Origin: Hyphomonadaceae bacterium
GTDB taxonomy: Bacteria > Pseudomonadota > Alphaproteobacteria > Caulobacterales > Hyphomonadaceae
Assembly: GCA_022844345.1 (NCBI GenBank)
Contig: JALHLU010000006.1
Span: 226,711-290,710 of the forward strand
Direction: 5' to 3'
Length of the DNA stretch: 64,000 bases
The position numbers and the translations under genes are program-made. Below the pieces are notes generated by a model. It saw only the letters and a program-made list of their open reading frames with translations. It was not told the DNA's origin and did no database searches. Below are positions 24,976 to 35,708 of this stretch, in pieces; the stretch's first letter is position 1; every line of letters starts with the position of its first letter.

Positions 24976-25707
24976 ATGCCTGAGAGACGGTCAGTGCTGG
25001 TGGTCGGGGCGGGGGATGCGACCGGCGGGGCGATTGCGCGGCGGTTTGCGCGCGAGGGCTATGTCGCCGTCGTCACGCGGCGCGAGCTGGCCTCGCTCGA
25101 TGGGCTGCTGGCGCAGATCCGGGCGGATGGAGGCGAGGCCGTGGGCTTCGGGTCGGACGCGCGCGACGAGGATCAGGCTGTGGCGCTGTTCGACCAGATC
25201 GAGCGCGAGGTGGCGCCGCTGGAGGCGGTGATCTTCAATATCGGCGCGAACGTGAACTTCCCGATCCGCGAGACGACGGCGCGTGTCTATCGCAAGGTGT
25301 GGGAGATGGCGGCGTTCGCCGGCTTCCTTGCCGGGCGCGAGGCGGCGAAGGCCATGGTTCCGCGCGGGCGGGGCACGATCATCTTCACGGGCGCGACGGC
25401 GTCGATACGGGGCAGGGAGGGGTTCTCTGCTTTCTCGGGCGCGAAGTTTGCGCTGCGGGCGCTGGCGCAATCGATGGCGCGCGAGCTGGGGCCGCAAGGC
25501 GTGCATGTGGCGCACACGATCATCGATGGCGCGATCGACACGGAATGGATCGCGAAGAATTTCCCGCAGCGCCATGCGCTGAAGGACCAGGACGGGATCC
25601 TGAACCCCGAGCACATCGCGGATGCGTACTGGATGCTGCACAGCCAGCCGCGTGATGCGTGGACGCATGAGCTCGATCTGCGTCCGTGGATAGAGAAGAT
25701 GGCTTGA
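24976..25707 (+). CDS. Short-chain dehydrogenase/reductase (atypical, catalytic Tyr replaced by Phe)
   Basis: 243 residues. The cofactor loop is VVGAGDATGGAIARRF (variant of TGxxxGxG), followed by NIGANVNFPI in place of NNAG. The catalytic region reads TGATASIRGREGFSAFSGAK: the serine is present, but the YxxxK tyrosine is phenylalanine. The downstream KFALRALAQSMARELGPQGVHVAHTIIDG is conserved in a subgroup of SDRs. It may bind NAD(P) without classical activity. Divergent from the HxlR regulator, which probably controls it; the DsbA-like gene follows 11 bp later. Confidence 0.88.
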   Translation: MPERRSVLVVGAGDATGGAIARRFAREGYVAVVTRRELASLDGLLAQIRADGGEAVGFGSDARDEDQAVALFDQIEREVAPLEAVIFNIGANVNFPIRETTARVYRKVWEMAAFAGFLAGREAAKAMVPRGRGTIIFTGATASIRGREGFSAFSGAKFALRALAQSMARELGPQGVHVAHTIIDGAIDTEWIAKNFPQRHALKDQDGILNPEHIADAYWMLHSQPRDAWTHELDLRPWIEKMA

Positions 25708-25718
25708 GGGAAGATGAG

Positions 25719-26321
25719 ATGAGCAAGCAGGTTGAGTTCTTCTACGACTTCACGAGCCCGACCGCCTATCTCGCATGGCGGCGGTTGCCCGGCGTGCTGG
25801 AGCGGACGGGGGCGAGCGTGAAGTATCGCCCGATGTTCCTGGGCGGGGTGATGCAGACGACGGGCAACCGGCCGCCGGGCACGCTGCCGCAGAAGGGGCG
25901 GTGGATGGCGGAGGATCTGCAGCGCTGGGCGAAGAAGTACAACACGCCCTACAAGCTGAACCCGCACTTTCCGATGATGACGCTGATGGTGCAGCGCGTC
26001 GCGCAGGAGTGGGCCGATCGGCCGGACTTCGAAACGTATCTGGCCGCGATCTTCAATGCGGCCTGGCAGGACCAGAAGAATATCGCCGACAAGGCGGTGC
26101 TTGCTGAGGTTCTGACGGCGGCGGGATTCTCGCCGGAGGAATTTTTCGCGGCGGCGGAGAATCCGGCCAACAAGGAGAAGCTGAAGGCGACGACCGACGA
26201 GGCCGTTGCGCGCGGCGTGTTCGGCGCGCCGACTTTCTTCGTGCAGACGCCGGACGGGGAAGAGATGCACTTCGGGCAGGACAGGCTGGACTTTGTCGAG
26301 GATGCGCTGATGCGCGCCTGA
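25719..26321 (+). CDS. 2-hydroxychromene-2-carboxylate isomerase/DsbA family protein
   Basis: 200 residues from ATG 25719. QVEFFYDFTSPTAYLAWRRL is the HCCA isomerase/DsbA-like start with the glutathione-binding serine (SPTAY). The C-terminal ARGVFGAPTFFVQTPDGEEMHFGQDRLDFVEDAL contains the conserved cis-Pro loop. There is no CxxC, so it is a kappa-GST-like glutathione enzyme and not a disulfide isomerase. Likely co-transcribed with the SDR. Confidence 0.9.
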   Translation: MSKQVEFFYDFTSPTAYLAWRRLPGVLERTGASVKYRPMFLGGVMQTTGNRPPGTLPQKGRWMAEDLQRWAKKYNTPYKLNPHFPMMTLMVQRVAQEWADRPDFETYLAAIFNAAWQDQKNIADKAVLAEVLTAAGFSPEEFFAAAENPANKEKLKATTDEAVARGVFGAPTFFVQTPDGEEMHFGQDRLDFVEDALMRA

Positions 26322-26382
26322 GGCGGGCAATTGCTCCGTTACCTGCCCCGTGCGAAACCAGATGCGGGGAAGAGGCGGGGTG

Positions 26383-27050
26383 ATGACGGAAGACGCACCG
26401 AAACCATCGCGGTTTGGAGGCCTGCGCGGCCGGCTGCTATCCATTCTTGCCGGGCTTGTCGTAACGCTGATTGTCGGCGCCATCGCAGAGCGCGTGACAA
26501 GCGCGGAGTGGCTGGCCGACGCCAAGCAGGCGCAGCAGGGCTGGGTCGATGCGGTGGCGGCGACCTCTCCCCTGCGGGTGGGAGAGCTTTACTGGACCGA
26601 GCTGGATTCGGCGTTCACGGGCGACATCTCGCGCGGCGGCTATTCCGGTCATGGCGCTTCCGAGGGGCGGGGTATGCAATCGCCATTCTGGGCGCTGGCG
26701 ATCACCGGCGCGCGGCTATGGGATGCGGCGGGCGTTGTGGCGCTGGTGCAGATTGGTCTGGGCGTGCTGGCCTATTTCGTCCTCAATCTCGCCGGACAAA
26801 AGGTGAGTCGATCTCGCTTGGGCTGGCGGGGTTCGATATCGTGCTGGGGCCGATTGTGATTGTGGTTCTGGCGAGCGCGCTCGGCGGCGTGCTTTGGCTG
26901 ATCATGATGGGCGCCTTGTCGGCGCTGAGCTGGATCACCGGGCTGGCGGCGACTGCGGCGGGCGCAACGGGCGTGCTGGGATTCTGCTGGCTCTGTATCA
27001 CCGAGCTGACCAAGAAGGGCGCCGAGCACGTGATGACGCCGAAGGTCTAG
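26383..27050 (+). pseudogene. Membrane protein gene interrupted by a single-base frameshift
   Basis: One frame gives MTEDAPKPSRFGGLRGRLLS from ATG 26383 (good GAGGCGGGG site) with a first TM helix (LLSILAGLVVTLIVGAI) and LVQIGLGVLAYFVLNLAGQK. It then runs out of character and stops at 26859. The -1 frame from about 26803 continues as a plausible membrane protein (SISLGLAGFDIVLGPIVIVV, then LGGVLWLIMMGALSALSWIT) to TAA-type stop at 27050. The switch falls on the run CAAAAGG, where one extra A would restore a ~222-residue protein. It could be a real mutation, a sequencing error or a slippage site. No family recognised. Confidence 0.7.
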
Positions 27051-27056
27051 CGTCGG

Positions 27057-27749
27057 CTACTCGCCCGGCTTCGCTTCGTACTGGCAGAGGTCGCGGATCA
27101 CGCATTCGGGGCAGCCGGGTTTGCGGGCGAGGCAGGTGTAGCGGCCGTGCAGGATGAGCCAGTGATGGGCGCCGCGTTTGTAGGTGCCGGGCGTCACTTC
27201 GAGCAGTCTTTTCTCGACTTTTTCGGGCGTTGATTCCGGCGCTAGGCCAGTGCGGTTGGCGACGCGGAAGACGTGTGTGTCGACGGCGATGGTGGCCTCG
27301 CCATAGGCTTCGTTGAGAACGACGCTGGCGGTCTTGTGGCCGACGCCGGGAAGGGCCTCGAGATCTTCCCGCGTGCGCGGGGTCTGGCCGTTGTGCTTCT
27401 CGATGATGAGGCGTGAGAGGGCGACGACGTTCTTCGCTTTGTTGCGCCAGAGGCCGATGGTCTTGATGTGCTGGGCGACGCCTTCCTCGCCGAGGGCGAG
27501 CATTTTCTGAGGCGTGTCGGCGATGCGGAAGAGTTCCTTCGTCGCCTTGTTGACCGAGACGTCGGTCGCTTGCGCCGAGAGGGCGACGGCGACGACGAGG
27601 GTGAAGGGGTCTTTGTAGTCGAGTTCCGTTTTAGGGTCGGGGCGTGACTTGGCGAGGCGTTTGAACATCTCGGCAGCCTGCTCGGGGGAGAAGGCTTTGT
27701 GGGCCTTCGGAGCGGGTTTGCGTGCGGGCTTTTTCTTTGGCGCGGGCAT
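27057..27749 (-). CDS. nth: Endonuclease III (DNA glycosylase/AP lyase)
   Basis: Base-excision repair of oxidised pyrimidines, 230 residues. HhH motif LPGVGHKTASVVLNEAYG contains the catalytic lysine, and the aspartate is in IAVDTHVFRVANR. The iron-sulfur loop has the exact C-x6-C-x2-C-x5-C spacing (CLARKPGCPECVIRDLC). The N-terminal ~20 residues are Lys/Pro/Ala-rich. It converges with the frameshifted membrane gene and diverges from the DUF2244 gene. Confidence 0.96.
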   Translation of the reverse strand: MPAPKKKPARKPAPKAHKAFSPEQAAEMFKRLAKSRPDPKTELDYKDPFTLVVAVALSAQATDVSVNKATKELFRIADTPQKMLALGEEGVAQHIKTIGLWRNKAKNVVALSRLIIEKHNGQTPRTREDLEALPGVGHKTASVVLNEAYGEATIAVDTHVFRVANRTGLAPESTPEKVEKRLLEVTPGTYKRGAHHWLILHGRYTCLARKPGCPECVIRDLCQYEAKPGE

Positions 27750-27848
27750 GGTGCGCTTCTAAGCGGGGATGGGACCGCGCGAAAGTGTCTGAGAATGACT
27801 CCGTCATTTGGTCTTGCTCCGGAAGTTTCGAACTCTAATCTTCCAATC

Positions 27849-28337
27849 ATGTCCACCATCTATCTCGATGCTGTGCTGGAGCCGCCGCGGTCGCTTTCGC
27901 GGCGGGGGCTCAATCGTGTGATGATGATCCTGGGGGGCATGAGTTTGGTGTCGGGGCTGGGCTTCCTGCTTATGGGCGCCTGGCCGGTCACGGGGTTCAT
28001 GGGGCTGGAAGTCCTTGCCGTGTGGCTGGGCTTTCGCTGGTCGGCGCGGGCGCAGACGGCGCGGACGTATGTACGGGTGACGGCCGACGCCGTGACTTTG
28101 CGCAAGGTCGATGGCTGGGGCCGGGAGCGGCGTGCGCGGGTGTCGTCGTATTTCGCGCGTGTGGAATTTGATCGCGCGGCGAGCGGCCCGCATGCGTTGC
28201 GGCTGGCGACGTCGCGCGTGGTCTACCCGCTGGGCGAGCATCTGACGCCGCCCGAGCGCGAGAGCTTTGCGCGCAGACTTACTCAGGCGCTGGGCGATGC
28301 GCGGCGTGAACGGCACACACAGGACGGCGAAACATGA
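27849..28337 (+). CDS. DUF2244 membrane protein
   Basis: 162 residues from ATG 27849. The N-terminus MSTIYLDAVLEPPRSLSRRG (DUF2244 proteins begin with a similar 'LxPxRSLS' segment) is followed by two TM helices (VMMILGGMSLVSGLGFLLMG; GFMGLEVLAVWLGFRW) and a cytosolic beta-rich tail. Commonly next to nth in this class. Its stop overlaps the gloA start in ATGA at 28334-28337. Function unknown. Confidence 0.88.
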   Translation: MSTIYLDAVLEPPRSLSRRGLNRVMMILGGMSLVSGLGFLLMGAWPVTGFMGLEVLAVWLGFRWSARAQTARTYVRVTADAVTLRKVDGWGRERRARVSSYFARVEFDRAASGPHALRLATSRVVYPLGEHLTPPERESFARRLTQALGDARRERHTQDGET

Positions 28338-28801
28338 GCGTAGAATTCCTCCATGCGATGGTGCGGGTGGGCGATCTGCCCGCTGCGGTGAAATTCTTCT
28401 GCGAGGGGCTGGGCCTCAAGGAGGTGCGCCGGAACGACTATCCGGATGGCAAGTACACACTGGTGTTTCTGGCGTCGGCGGAGGACATTGCGCGCTCGGG
28501 CTGGAACGGCGAGGGGAAGCTTCCGGCTGGCCTGCCCATGGTGGAGCTGACGCACAACTGGGGCGAGAGCGAATACTCCGGCGGGCGCAATTTCGGGCAT
28601 CTGGCTTACCGGGTCGGCGATATCTACGCGGCGTGCGAGCGCTTCCAACAAATCGGCGTCACGATCAGCCGGCCGCCGCGCGATGGGCGCATGGCGTTTG
28701 TGCGATCGCCCGACGGAATTTCCATCGAGCTGTTGCAGAAGGGCGAGGCCCTGGCGGCGAAGGAGCCGTGGGTCTCGGCGCCGAATGTGGGCAGCTGGTA
28801 G
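28334..28801 (+). CDS. gloA: Lactoylglutathione lyase (glyoxalase I)
   Basis: Converts the methylglyoxal-glutathione hemithioacetal to S-lactoylglutathione. The protein has 155 residues. The metal ligands of the family are all visible: histidine in FLHAMVRVGD, glutamate in MVELTHNWGES, histidine in NFGHLAYRVGDI and glutamate in GISIELLQKGE. DDUF2244 overlap implies co-translation. The sequence is closest in layout to the E. coli-type nickel enzyme. Confidence 0.93.
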   Translation: MSVEFLHAMVRVGDLPAAVKFFCEGLGLKEVRRNDYPDGKYTLVFLASAEDIARSGWNGEGKLPAGLPMVELTHNWGESEYSGGRNFGHLAYRVGDIYAACERFQQIGVTISRPPRDGRMAFVRSPDGISIELLQKGEALAAKEPWVSAPNVGSW

Positions 28802-28834
28802 ATCGCTGAGCGCGGGGCTCGGCACACTGCGATT

Positions 28835-30466
28835 CTAGCGTTTCAGCTTAGCCGGTTTCACCTTGAGCGGCGGCTTGGGCCTTGCGGGCTTCTCGGCCTT
28901 GGCAGGCTTGGCCTTCGCAGCCTTCTCCCTGGCCGGTTTCTGCGGCTTTGGTTTGGGCGGCGGCTTCTGCTTCGGCGCCTTGCCGTTTGCTTTCACCGGC
29001 AGGGCGGGCAGGGATTTCAGCACGTCCTCCGGCGGGCGCTGGAAGCCGCCCATCTGCGCCTCGAGCGCTTCGGCGATGGCGAGCACATCCATGTCGCCGC
29101 CTTCAGGGCCGATGATCTGCACACCGCAGGGAAGCTCGCCCGCGCGGCGGGGGACGGGGATCACCACGGCAGGCAGGTGGCAGATCGTGGCGAGCGCGAT
29201 CCACGAATGGAACATGTGATAGGGCGTCGGCTTGCCATCGACCTGCATGGGCCGCGAGACGGCGTCGCCGGCGACCACATGCTCGAACGCGGTGGTCGGC
29301 GACACGGGCGTGATGATGGCGTGCCAGCGGCTGAAGAATTCCGACATCGTGCGCTTCAGGCGGCGGCGGACCTCGTCGGCGCGCAGCCAGTCGTGGTGAG
29401 TAGCGGCCGAATAAGCCGCCCACTTGCCGCGGCCGAACGGTTCGCCGCGCGCGATCAGCTTTGCGAGGGGGCGTCCCGCCTCGAGCGCCTTGACCAGCGG
29501 GCCAGGCATGTCGGTGGCGAGGATCGGCAGGAGGAGTTGCAGATAGAGATCGACGAGGGAGACGCCGTCGACATCGGGCTTGGCGACCAGCACCTGCGCG
29601 CCCGCGTCGGCGGCGGCTTCGGCCGCCATGCGCACGGCGCCGCGACAGGCGGCGGAGACGGGGAAGGATTTGTCTTCGGCCCAGACGCCGATGCGGCGCG
29701 CCCTGAGTCCGGTGCGCCTGGGCTGGGGTGTGGCGGGCTCGCCCGCGAGGATCTGGTACATCAGGCGGAGGTCGGCGACGTCGCGGGCCATCGGGCCGGC
29801 GACATTGAGATCGCGGACGGCGAGCGAGCCGGGCGCGGGCGGGACATGGCCCTGCAGCGGCGTGCGGCCATAGGTGGGCTTGAGGGCCGCAACGCCGCAG
29901 AAGTGCGCGGGGAAGCGCAGCGAGCCGCCAATGTCGGAGCCGAGTTCGAGCGGCGTGATGCCGGTGGCGAGGGCGGCGGCGGCGCCGCCGGAACTGCCGC
30001 CGGGCGTGCGCGCGAGATCCCACGGATTGTTGCTGCGGCCGTGGACGGCATTGTTGGTCTGGCTGTCGCCGGCGAGATAGGGGGTGTTGGTCTTGCCCCA
30101 GATCACCGCGCCGGCCGCGCGCAGGCGGGCGACGGCGGCGGCGTCTGGCGTTGCGGCGGGGCGTCTGGCGTATTCAGGCGCGCCGGCGGTGGCGGGCATG
30201 CCGTCGACGTCGAATGTATCCTTGATGGTGAGGGGCAGGCCGTGCAGCGGGCCGGCGGGAATGCCTGACGCGAGCAGGCGGTCAAGTTCCTCGGCCCGGC
30301 GGCGGGCGGCGTCGAGATTGGTCCGGACCACGGCGTTGATGGCGGGGTTCACCGCCAGATAGCGTGCAACGTGTTCTTCCAGCAGGTCGACGGCCGTCAC
30401 CTGGCGCAGGGCCAGCCGGTCGATCTGCGTGCGCGCTGAAGCAAAGATGTTGGCCGCCTGCGCCAT
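28835..30466 (-). CDS. Amidase (amidase-signature family) with Lys/Pro-rich tail
   Basis: 543 residues from ATG 30466 ([20 protein letters not shown]); an in-frame ATG at 30532 would add 22 residues. The Ser-cisSer-Lys triad is present: lysine in [11 protein letters not shown], cis-serine in [16 protein letters not shown], nucleophile in [11 protein letters not shown]. The last ~65 residues are an unusual tail of Lys, Pro and Ala repeats ([20 protein letters not shown]) not part of the catalytic fold. It is a stand-alone amidase, not GatA: no gatB/gatC neighbours. Substrate unknown. Confidence 0.9.
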   Translation of the reverse strand: MAQAANIFASARTQIDRLALRQVTAVDLLEEHVARYLAVNPAINAVVRTNLDAARRRAEELDRLLASGIPAGPLHGLPLTIKDTFDVDGMPATAGAPEYARRPAATPDAAAVARLRAAGAVIWGKTNTPYLAGDSQTNNAVHGRSNNPWDLARTPGGSSGGAAAALATGITPLELGSDIGGSLRFPAHFCGVAALKPTYGRTPLQGHVPPAPGSLAVRDLNVAGPMARDVADLRLMYQILAGEPATPQPRRTGLRARRIGVWAEDKSFPVSAACRGAVRMAAEAAADAGAQVLVAKPDVDGVSLVDLYLQLLLPILATDMPGPLVKALEAGRPLAKLIARGEPFGRGKWAAYSAATHHDWLRADEVRRRLKRTMSEFFSRWHAIITPVSPTTAFEHVVAGDAVSRPMQVDGKPTPYHMFHSWIALATICHLPAVVIPVPRRAGELPCGVQIIGPEGGDMDVLAIAEALEAQMGGFQRPPEDVLKSLPALPVKANGKAPKQKPPPKPKPQKPAREKAAKAKPAKAEKPARPKPPLKVKPAKLKR

Positions 30467-30628
30467 GCCGCGCGCCAATCCCCTATTTATTGCGTTTCCC
30501 ACCTGTGGGCGAACGTGACGCCCACATGACATCGTCTATGCGCGCCGGGGGCCACACGCAAAGTGAAAGCCCGGAAACAATTTGAAATGAGCAGTTGGGC
30601 GCTCTGCAATATTGCCGGGCGTTGGAGG

Positions 30629-31420
30629 CTAGAGCCCCAGCACATCCCGCATGGAATAGAGGCCGGGGGTCTGATCGGCGGCCCATTTTGCGGCAGCGAG
30701 GGCGCCGCGGGCGAAGACGGCTCTGTCGAGGGCGCGGTGGCTGATGGAGAGGGTCTCTTCGCCGGAGATGAAGGCTGCGTCGTGGTCGCCGATGATGCCG
30801 CCGCCGCGAATGACGGAGAAGCCGATGGAGCCCTCACGGCGTGGGCCGGTCTGGCCATCGTAAGGCGGGGCGCGAAGGCCGGTGAGCGGAGCGCCGCGGC
30901 CGCGTGCGGCAGCCTCGCCGATCATCAGCGCGGTGCCGGAGGGGGCGTCGACCTTGCGGCGGTGGTGGGCTTCCGTGATCTCGATGTCCCAGCCTTCGCC
31001 AAGGCGGGCGGCGGCCTGTTCGACGAGGCCGATCATCAGGTTGACCCCGAGCGAGAAATTGCGGTCGCGGACGATGGCGATGCGGCGGGCGTGATCGGCG
31101 ACCTGCTGTTCCTGTTGCGGCGAAAGGCCGGTGGCGCCGACGATGGCGGCCTTGACCTTCGTGAGCTTCAGCTGTTCGAGCGCATCAAGCGTCGCCTGCG
31201 GCGTGGTGAAGTCGATCCACACGTCGGCGGACTGGGCGGCGCGCGAGGCGCTGTCTGCGATGGCCCAGCCGCCGCGGTCCGTGCCGACAAGCGGGCTGCC
31301 GGGGCGTTCGGAGCCGCCGGTTATGGCGAAGCCGGAATCTGCTGCTTCGGTCTGGGCGCATGCGGCGATGGCCTGTCCCATGCGGCCTGCGGCGCCGGCG
31401 ATTGCAATCCTGATGCTCAT
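30629..31420 (-). CDS. dapB: 4-hydroxy-tetrahydrodipicolinate reductase
   Basis: NAD(P)H-dependent reductase of lysine/diaminopimelate synthesis, 263 residues from ATG 31420 (MSIRIAIAGAAGRMGQAIAA). The nucleotide loop is GAAGRMGQ; the signature EAHHRRKVDAPSGTALMIGE contains the catalytic His-His and the substrate lysine; FSLGVNLMIGL is also conserved. A longer frame to 31483 overlaps the divergent lipoprotein region and is rejected. Confidence 0.96.
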   Translation of the reverse strand: MSIRIAIAGAAGRMGQAIAACAQTEAADSGFAITGGSERPGSPLVGTDRGGWAIADSASRAAQSADVWIDFTTPQATLDALEQLKLTKVKAAIVGATGLSPQQEQQVADHARRIAIVRDRNFSLGVNLMIGLVEQAAARLGEGWDIEITEAHHRRKVDAPSGTALMIGEAAARGRGAPLTGLRAPPYDGQTGPRREGSIGFSVIRGGGIIGDHDAAFISGEETLSISHRALDRAVFARGALAAAKWAADQTPGLYSMRDVLGL

Positions 31421-31502
31421 GAGCCGCGTTATAGCCGGAAAATGGCGCGAGGCGAGGGCGCTGAAATTGACCGGCTGGTACAATCACGCCAAGGCTTGGC
31501 GC

Positions 31503-32024
31503 ATGAAACACATCATGGCCTGCTTTATCCCGTTCGCTCTTGCCGCCTGCAGCCCGGCGCCCGACGCAGCTGCGCCACAGGCTGCGGTGGCCACGCCGCC
31601 GAGCCCGTATGCGTTCGAGATCAATGTGACGTTCACGCCGCGCGCGGTTGAGCAGCTGTTGGCCACCAAGGAGCGGGTGACCGTGGATGCGAGCTATTTC
31701 GGCATCGCGGTCAGCGAGACGGCGCCGGGCGTGGATGATCACGGGATGGACGTTGGCCTTGGCGGCGACATGATCGAGATCGATCCCGCCAACGCGCTGG
31801 TGACGACGCCGGGCACGGGCTTTGATGCGACGAACATCGCCAGCATCAAGGGCGAGCCGGAAGTGCTCGTGAACATCTATTCGGCCCGCAGGACGCATGC
31901 GGACAACATCCTGTCATGCGGCATCTATCAGGGGCCGGTGAAGATGGCGCAGGAGAAGCCGGTCGACATCAGGTGTGATCTGATTGAGTGGCCGGAGGGC
32001 GCTCAGGCGGCTGCGCCGAACTGA
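31503..32024 (+). CDS. Lipoprotein of unknown function
   Basis: 173 residues. MKHIMACFIPFALAAC is a lipoprotein signal with the acylated cysteine at residue 16. A Pro/Ala linker follows, then a beta-rich domain (YAFEINVTFTPRAVEQLLAT; ERVTVDASYFGIAVSETAPG). Two later cysteines (LSCGIY and IRCDLIEW) could pair. No family recognised. Divergent from dapB with an 82-bp gap. Confidence 0.75.
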   Translation: MKHIMACFIPFALAACSPAPDAAAPQAAVATPPSPYAFEINVTFTPRAVEQLLATKERVTVDASYFGIAVSETAPGVDDHGMDVGLGGDMIEIDPANALVTTPGTGFDATNIASIKGEPEVLVNIYSARRTHADNILSCGIYQGPVKMAQEKPVDIRCDLIEWPEGAQAAAPN

Positions 32025-32095
32025 GCCGCAACGAGAACCGGCCCGTCGAGCGGGCCAGATCATGATAATTGTCAGTTGAATCGATTCAGCTTGCT

Positions 32096-32216
32096 CCGCT
32101 CATCCTGACGACAGTCAGGATCCAGGACCGGTCGAGCAAGCGAACAGTATTGAAGCTTCAAGTCGGAACAAGCCTCTGTGTCAGCCCTGGGTCCTGACTG
32201 TCGTCAGGACGAGCGG
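32096..32216 (-). repeat. Inverted-repeat element, copy 3 (opposite orientation)
   Basis: Arms 32096-32121 and 32191-32216 have cores CTGACGACAGTCAG and CTGACTGTCGTCAG; the triplet is ACA/TGT. The interior, read on the minus strand, matches copy 4 closely (CCAGGGCTGACA, GAGGCTTGTTCC, TTGAAGCTTCAA), so this copy is inverted. It sits just downstream of dnaJ, between convergent genes. Confidence 0.87.
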
Positions 32217-32246
32217 CGACAGTGCTTGCAGTCAAGGTGACAAGCG

Positions 32247-33383
32247 TCAGGCCCGGCTGTCTTCCTGATCGAAGAACTTCTTGACCTTCTTGAAGAAGCC
32301 CTGGCTTTCCGGGTGGCATTTGCCGCTTGGGCAGCATTCCTCGGCGAACTGTTTCAGCAGGTCTTTCTGCTTGGCCGTGAGGTTGGTCGGCGTCTCGACG
32401 AAGAGTTCGATCACCATGTCGCCATTCGGGCCGCCGCGCAGGCTGGGCATGCCCTTGCCCTTGAGGCGCATGCGCTTGCCGGTCTGCGAGCCTTCGGGGA
32501 TCGTGACCTTCATGCGCGAGGCGTCGATGGTCGGCATCTCGACGTCGCCGCCGAGCGCCGCCACGCACATCGGCACGGGCGTGCGCGCAAACAGCGTCTG
32601 GCCGTCGCGCTCGAACAGGTCGTGCTCGCGCACCGTGACGAAGATGAAGAGGTCGCCCTTGGGACCGCCGCGCGCGCCAGGCTCACCCTCGCCGGAGAGG
32701 CGGATGCGCTGGCCGTCCTCGATGCCAGCGGGAATGCTGATCTGCAGCGTGCGGTCGCGGCGCACGGCTCCTCGCCCGTCGCAGTTGCGGCATGGCGTCT
32801 TGATGATCTGGCCGGATCCCTGGCAGCGCCCGCAGGTGCGCTCCATGGTGAAGAAGCCCTGGGTCATCCGCACACGGCCATGGCCCTGGCAGGTGGTGCA
32901 GGTTTCAGGTTGCGTGCCGGGCTCGGCGCCTGAGCCGTTGCAGGGCTCGCAGCGTTCGGTCGTGGGGACGGAAATCTCAGCCTGCTTGCCGCGGAAGGCT
33001 TCTTCGAGCGTGATTTCGTAGTCGTAGCGCAGGTCGGCGCCGCGGCCGGGGCCAGTGCGCTGCTGTCCGCGCTGTCCGCCGAAGAGTTCGGAGAACATGT
33101 CGCCGAACACGTCGCGGAAGATGTCCTCGGGCCGGCCCTGTGGGCCTGCGCCTGCGCCGTTGACGCCGGCCTTGCCGAAGCGGTCGTAGGCCGCGCGCTT
33201 CTGGGCGTCGCTGAGGACTTCCCAGGCTTCGGAGACTTCCTTGAATTTTCCCTCGGAGACGTTGCAGCCCGGATTTCGATCCGGGTGATGCTCCATCGCC
33301 TTCTTGCGGAAGGCGGCCTTCAGCGTCTTCTCGTCAGCGTCCTTCGCGACGCCGAGGATATCGTAATACGAGCGCTCGCTCAT
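32247..33383 (-). CDS. dnaJ: Chaperone DnaJ (Hsp40)
   Basis: Co-chaperone of DnaK, 378 residues. The J domain begins RSYYDILGVAKDADEKTLKA and has HPD in MEHHPDRNPG. A Gly/Phe-rich linker covers the KAGVNGAGAGPQGRPEDIF area. The zinc domain has all four repeats: CEPCNGSG, CTTCQGHG, CGRCQGSG and CRNCDGRG. It lies 230 bp downstream of dnaK on the same strand, separated by a strong hairpin. Confidence 0.97.
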   Translation of the reverse strand: MSERSYYDILGVAKDADEKTLKAAFRKKAMEHHPDRNPGCNVSEGKFKEVSEAWEVLSDAQKRAAYDRFGKAGVNGAGAGPQGRPEDIFRDVFGDMFSELFGGQRGQQRTGPGRGADLRYDYEITLEEAFRGKQAEISVPTTERCEPCNGSGAEPGTQPETCTTCQGHGRVRMTQGFFTMERTCGRCQGSGQIIKTPCRNCDGRGAVRRDRTLQISIPAGIEDGQRIRLSGEGEPGARGGPKGDLFIFVTVREHDLFERDGQTLFARTPVPMCVAALGGDVEMPTIDASRMKVTIPEGSQTGKRMRLKGKGMPSLRGGPNGDMVIELFVETPTNLTAKQKDLLKQFAEECCPSGKCHPESQGFFKKVKKFFDQEDSRA

Positions 33384-33525
33384 CGTGACGACCGAACCGT
33401 AACCCGAACCGAAAACATGACTGTCTAACCCGATCCCGCTCGACCTGCCCGGAAGCCCGAGGGAGGGAGAACCCTCTGGGCCAGTCGTCCTATCGCAGGC
33501 GAACCTTAGTAACCGTTGAAACTAG

Positions 33526-33573
33526 ATGGGCCATGACTCCAGGGGATTAAAGCCCCCTCAAGTCATGGCCCAT
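33526..33573 (-). promoter_or_regulatory. Hairpin between dnaK and dnaJ
   Basis: ATGGGCCATGACT (33526-33538) pairs perfectly with AGTCATGGCCCAT (33561-33573), 13 bp. The loop holds an inner GGGG/CCCC stem (33542-33545 with 33553-33556). There is no U-run, so it could be a partial terminator, processing site or 3'-stabiliser that lowers dnaJ relative to dnaK. Confidence 0.65.
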
Positions 33574-33613
33574 TGGATTCATCACATCATCTGGACTGCC
33601 TTGAGCCCAATAA

Positions 33614-35536
<1,923 letters not shown>

Positions 35537-35672
35537 ACTACATAAGTCCTTTCTGCGGCGGCCGCCCCATTCCTCGTCCGGGCCTGACTAGGCAGCACCC
35601 AGAATGGACGACCCCTTTGGTCCTGGTCTTGATCGCCCGCAAAGCCGGTGAACGGCCCTGTGGCAGGGGCTC

Positions 35673-35700
35673 ATATGGGAACTGGTCAGTCAGTCTCAAG
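35673..35700 (-). promoter_or_regulatory. RpoH (sigma-32) type heat-shock promoter of dnaK
   Basis: On the minus strand CTTGAG (35700-35695), a 14-bp spacer, then TCCCATAT (35680-35673). This fits the heat-shock pattern CTTGAA-N13/14-CCCCAT. Predicted transcription would start near 35665, giving a dnaK leader of ~130 nt. Confidence 0.72.
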
Positions 35701-35708
35701 AGATTAGT

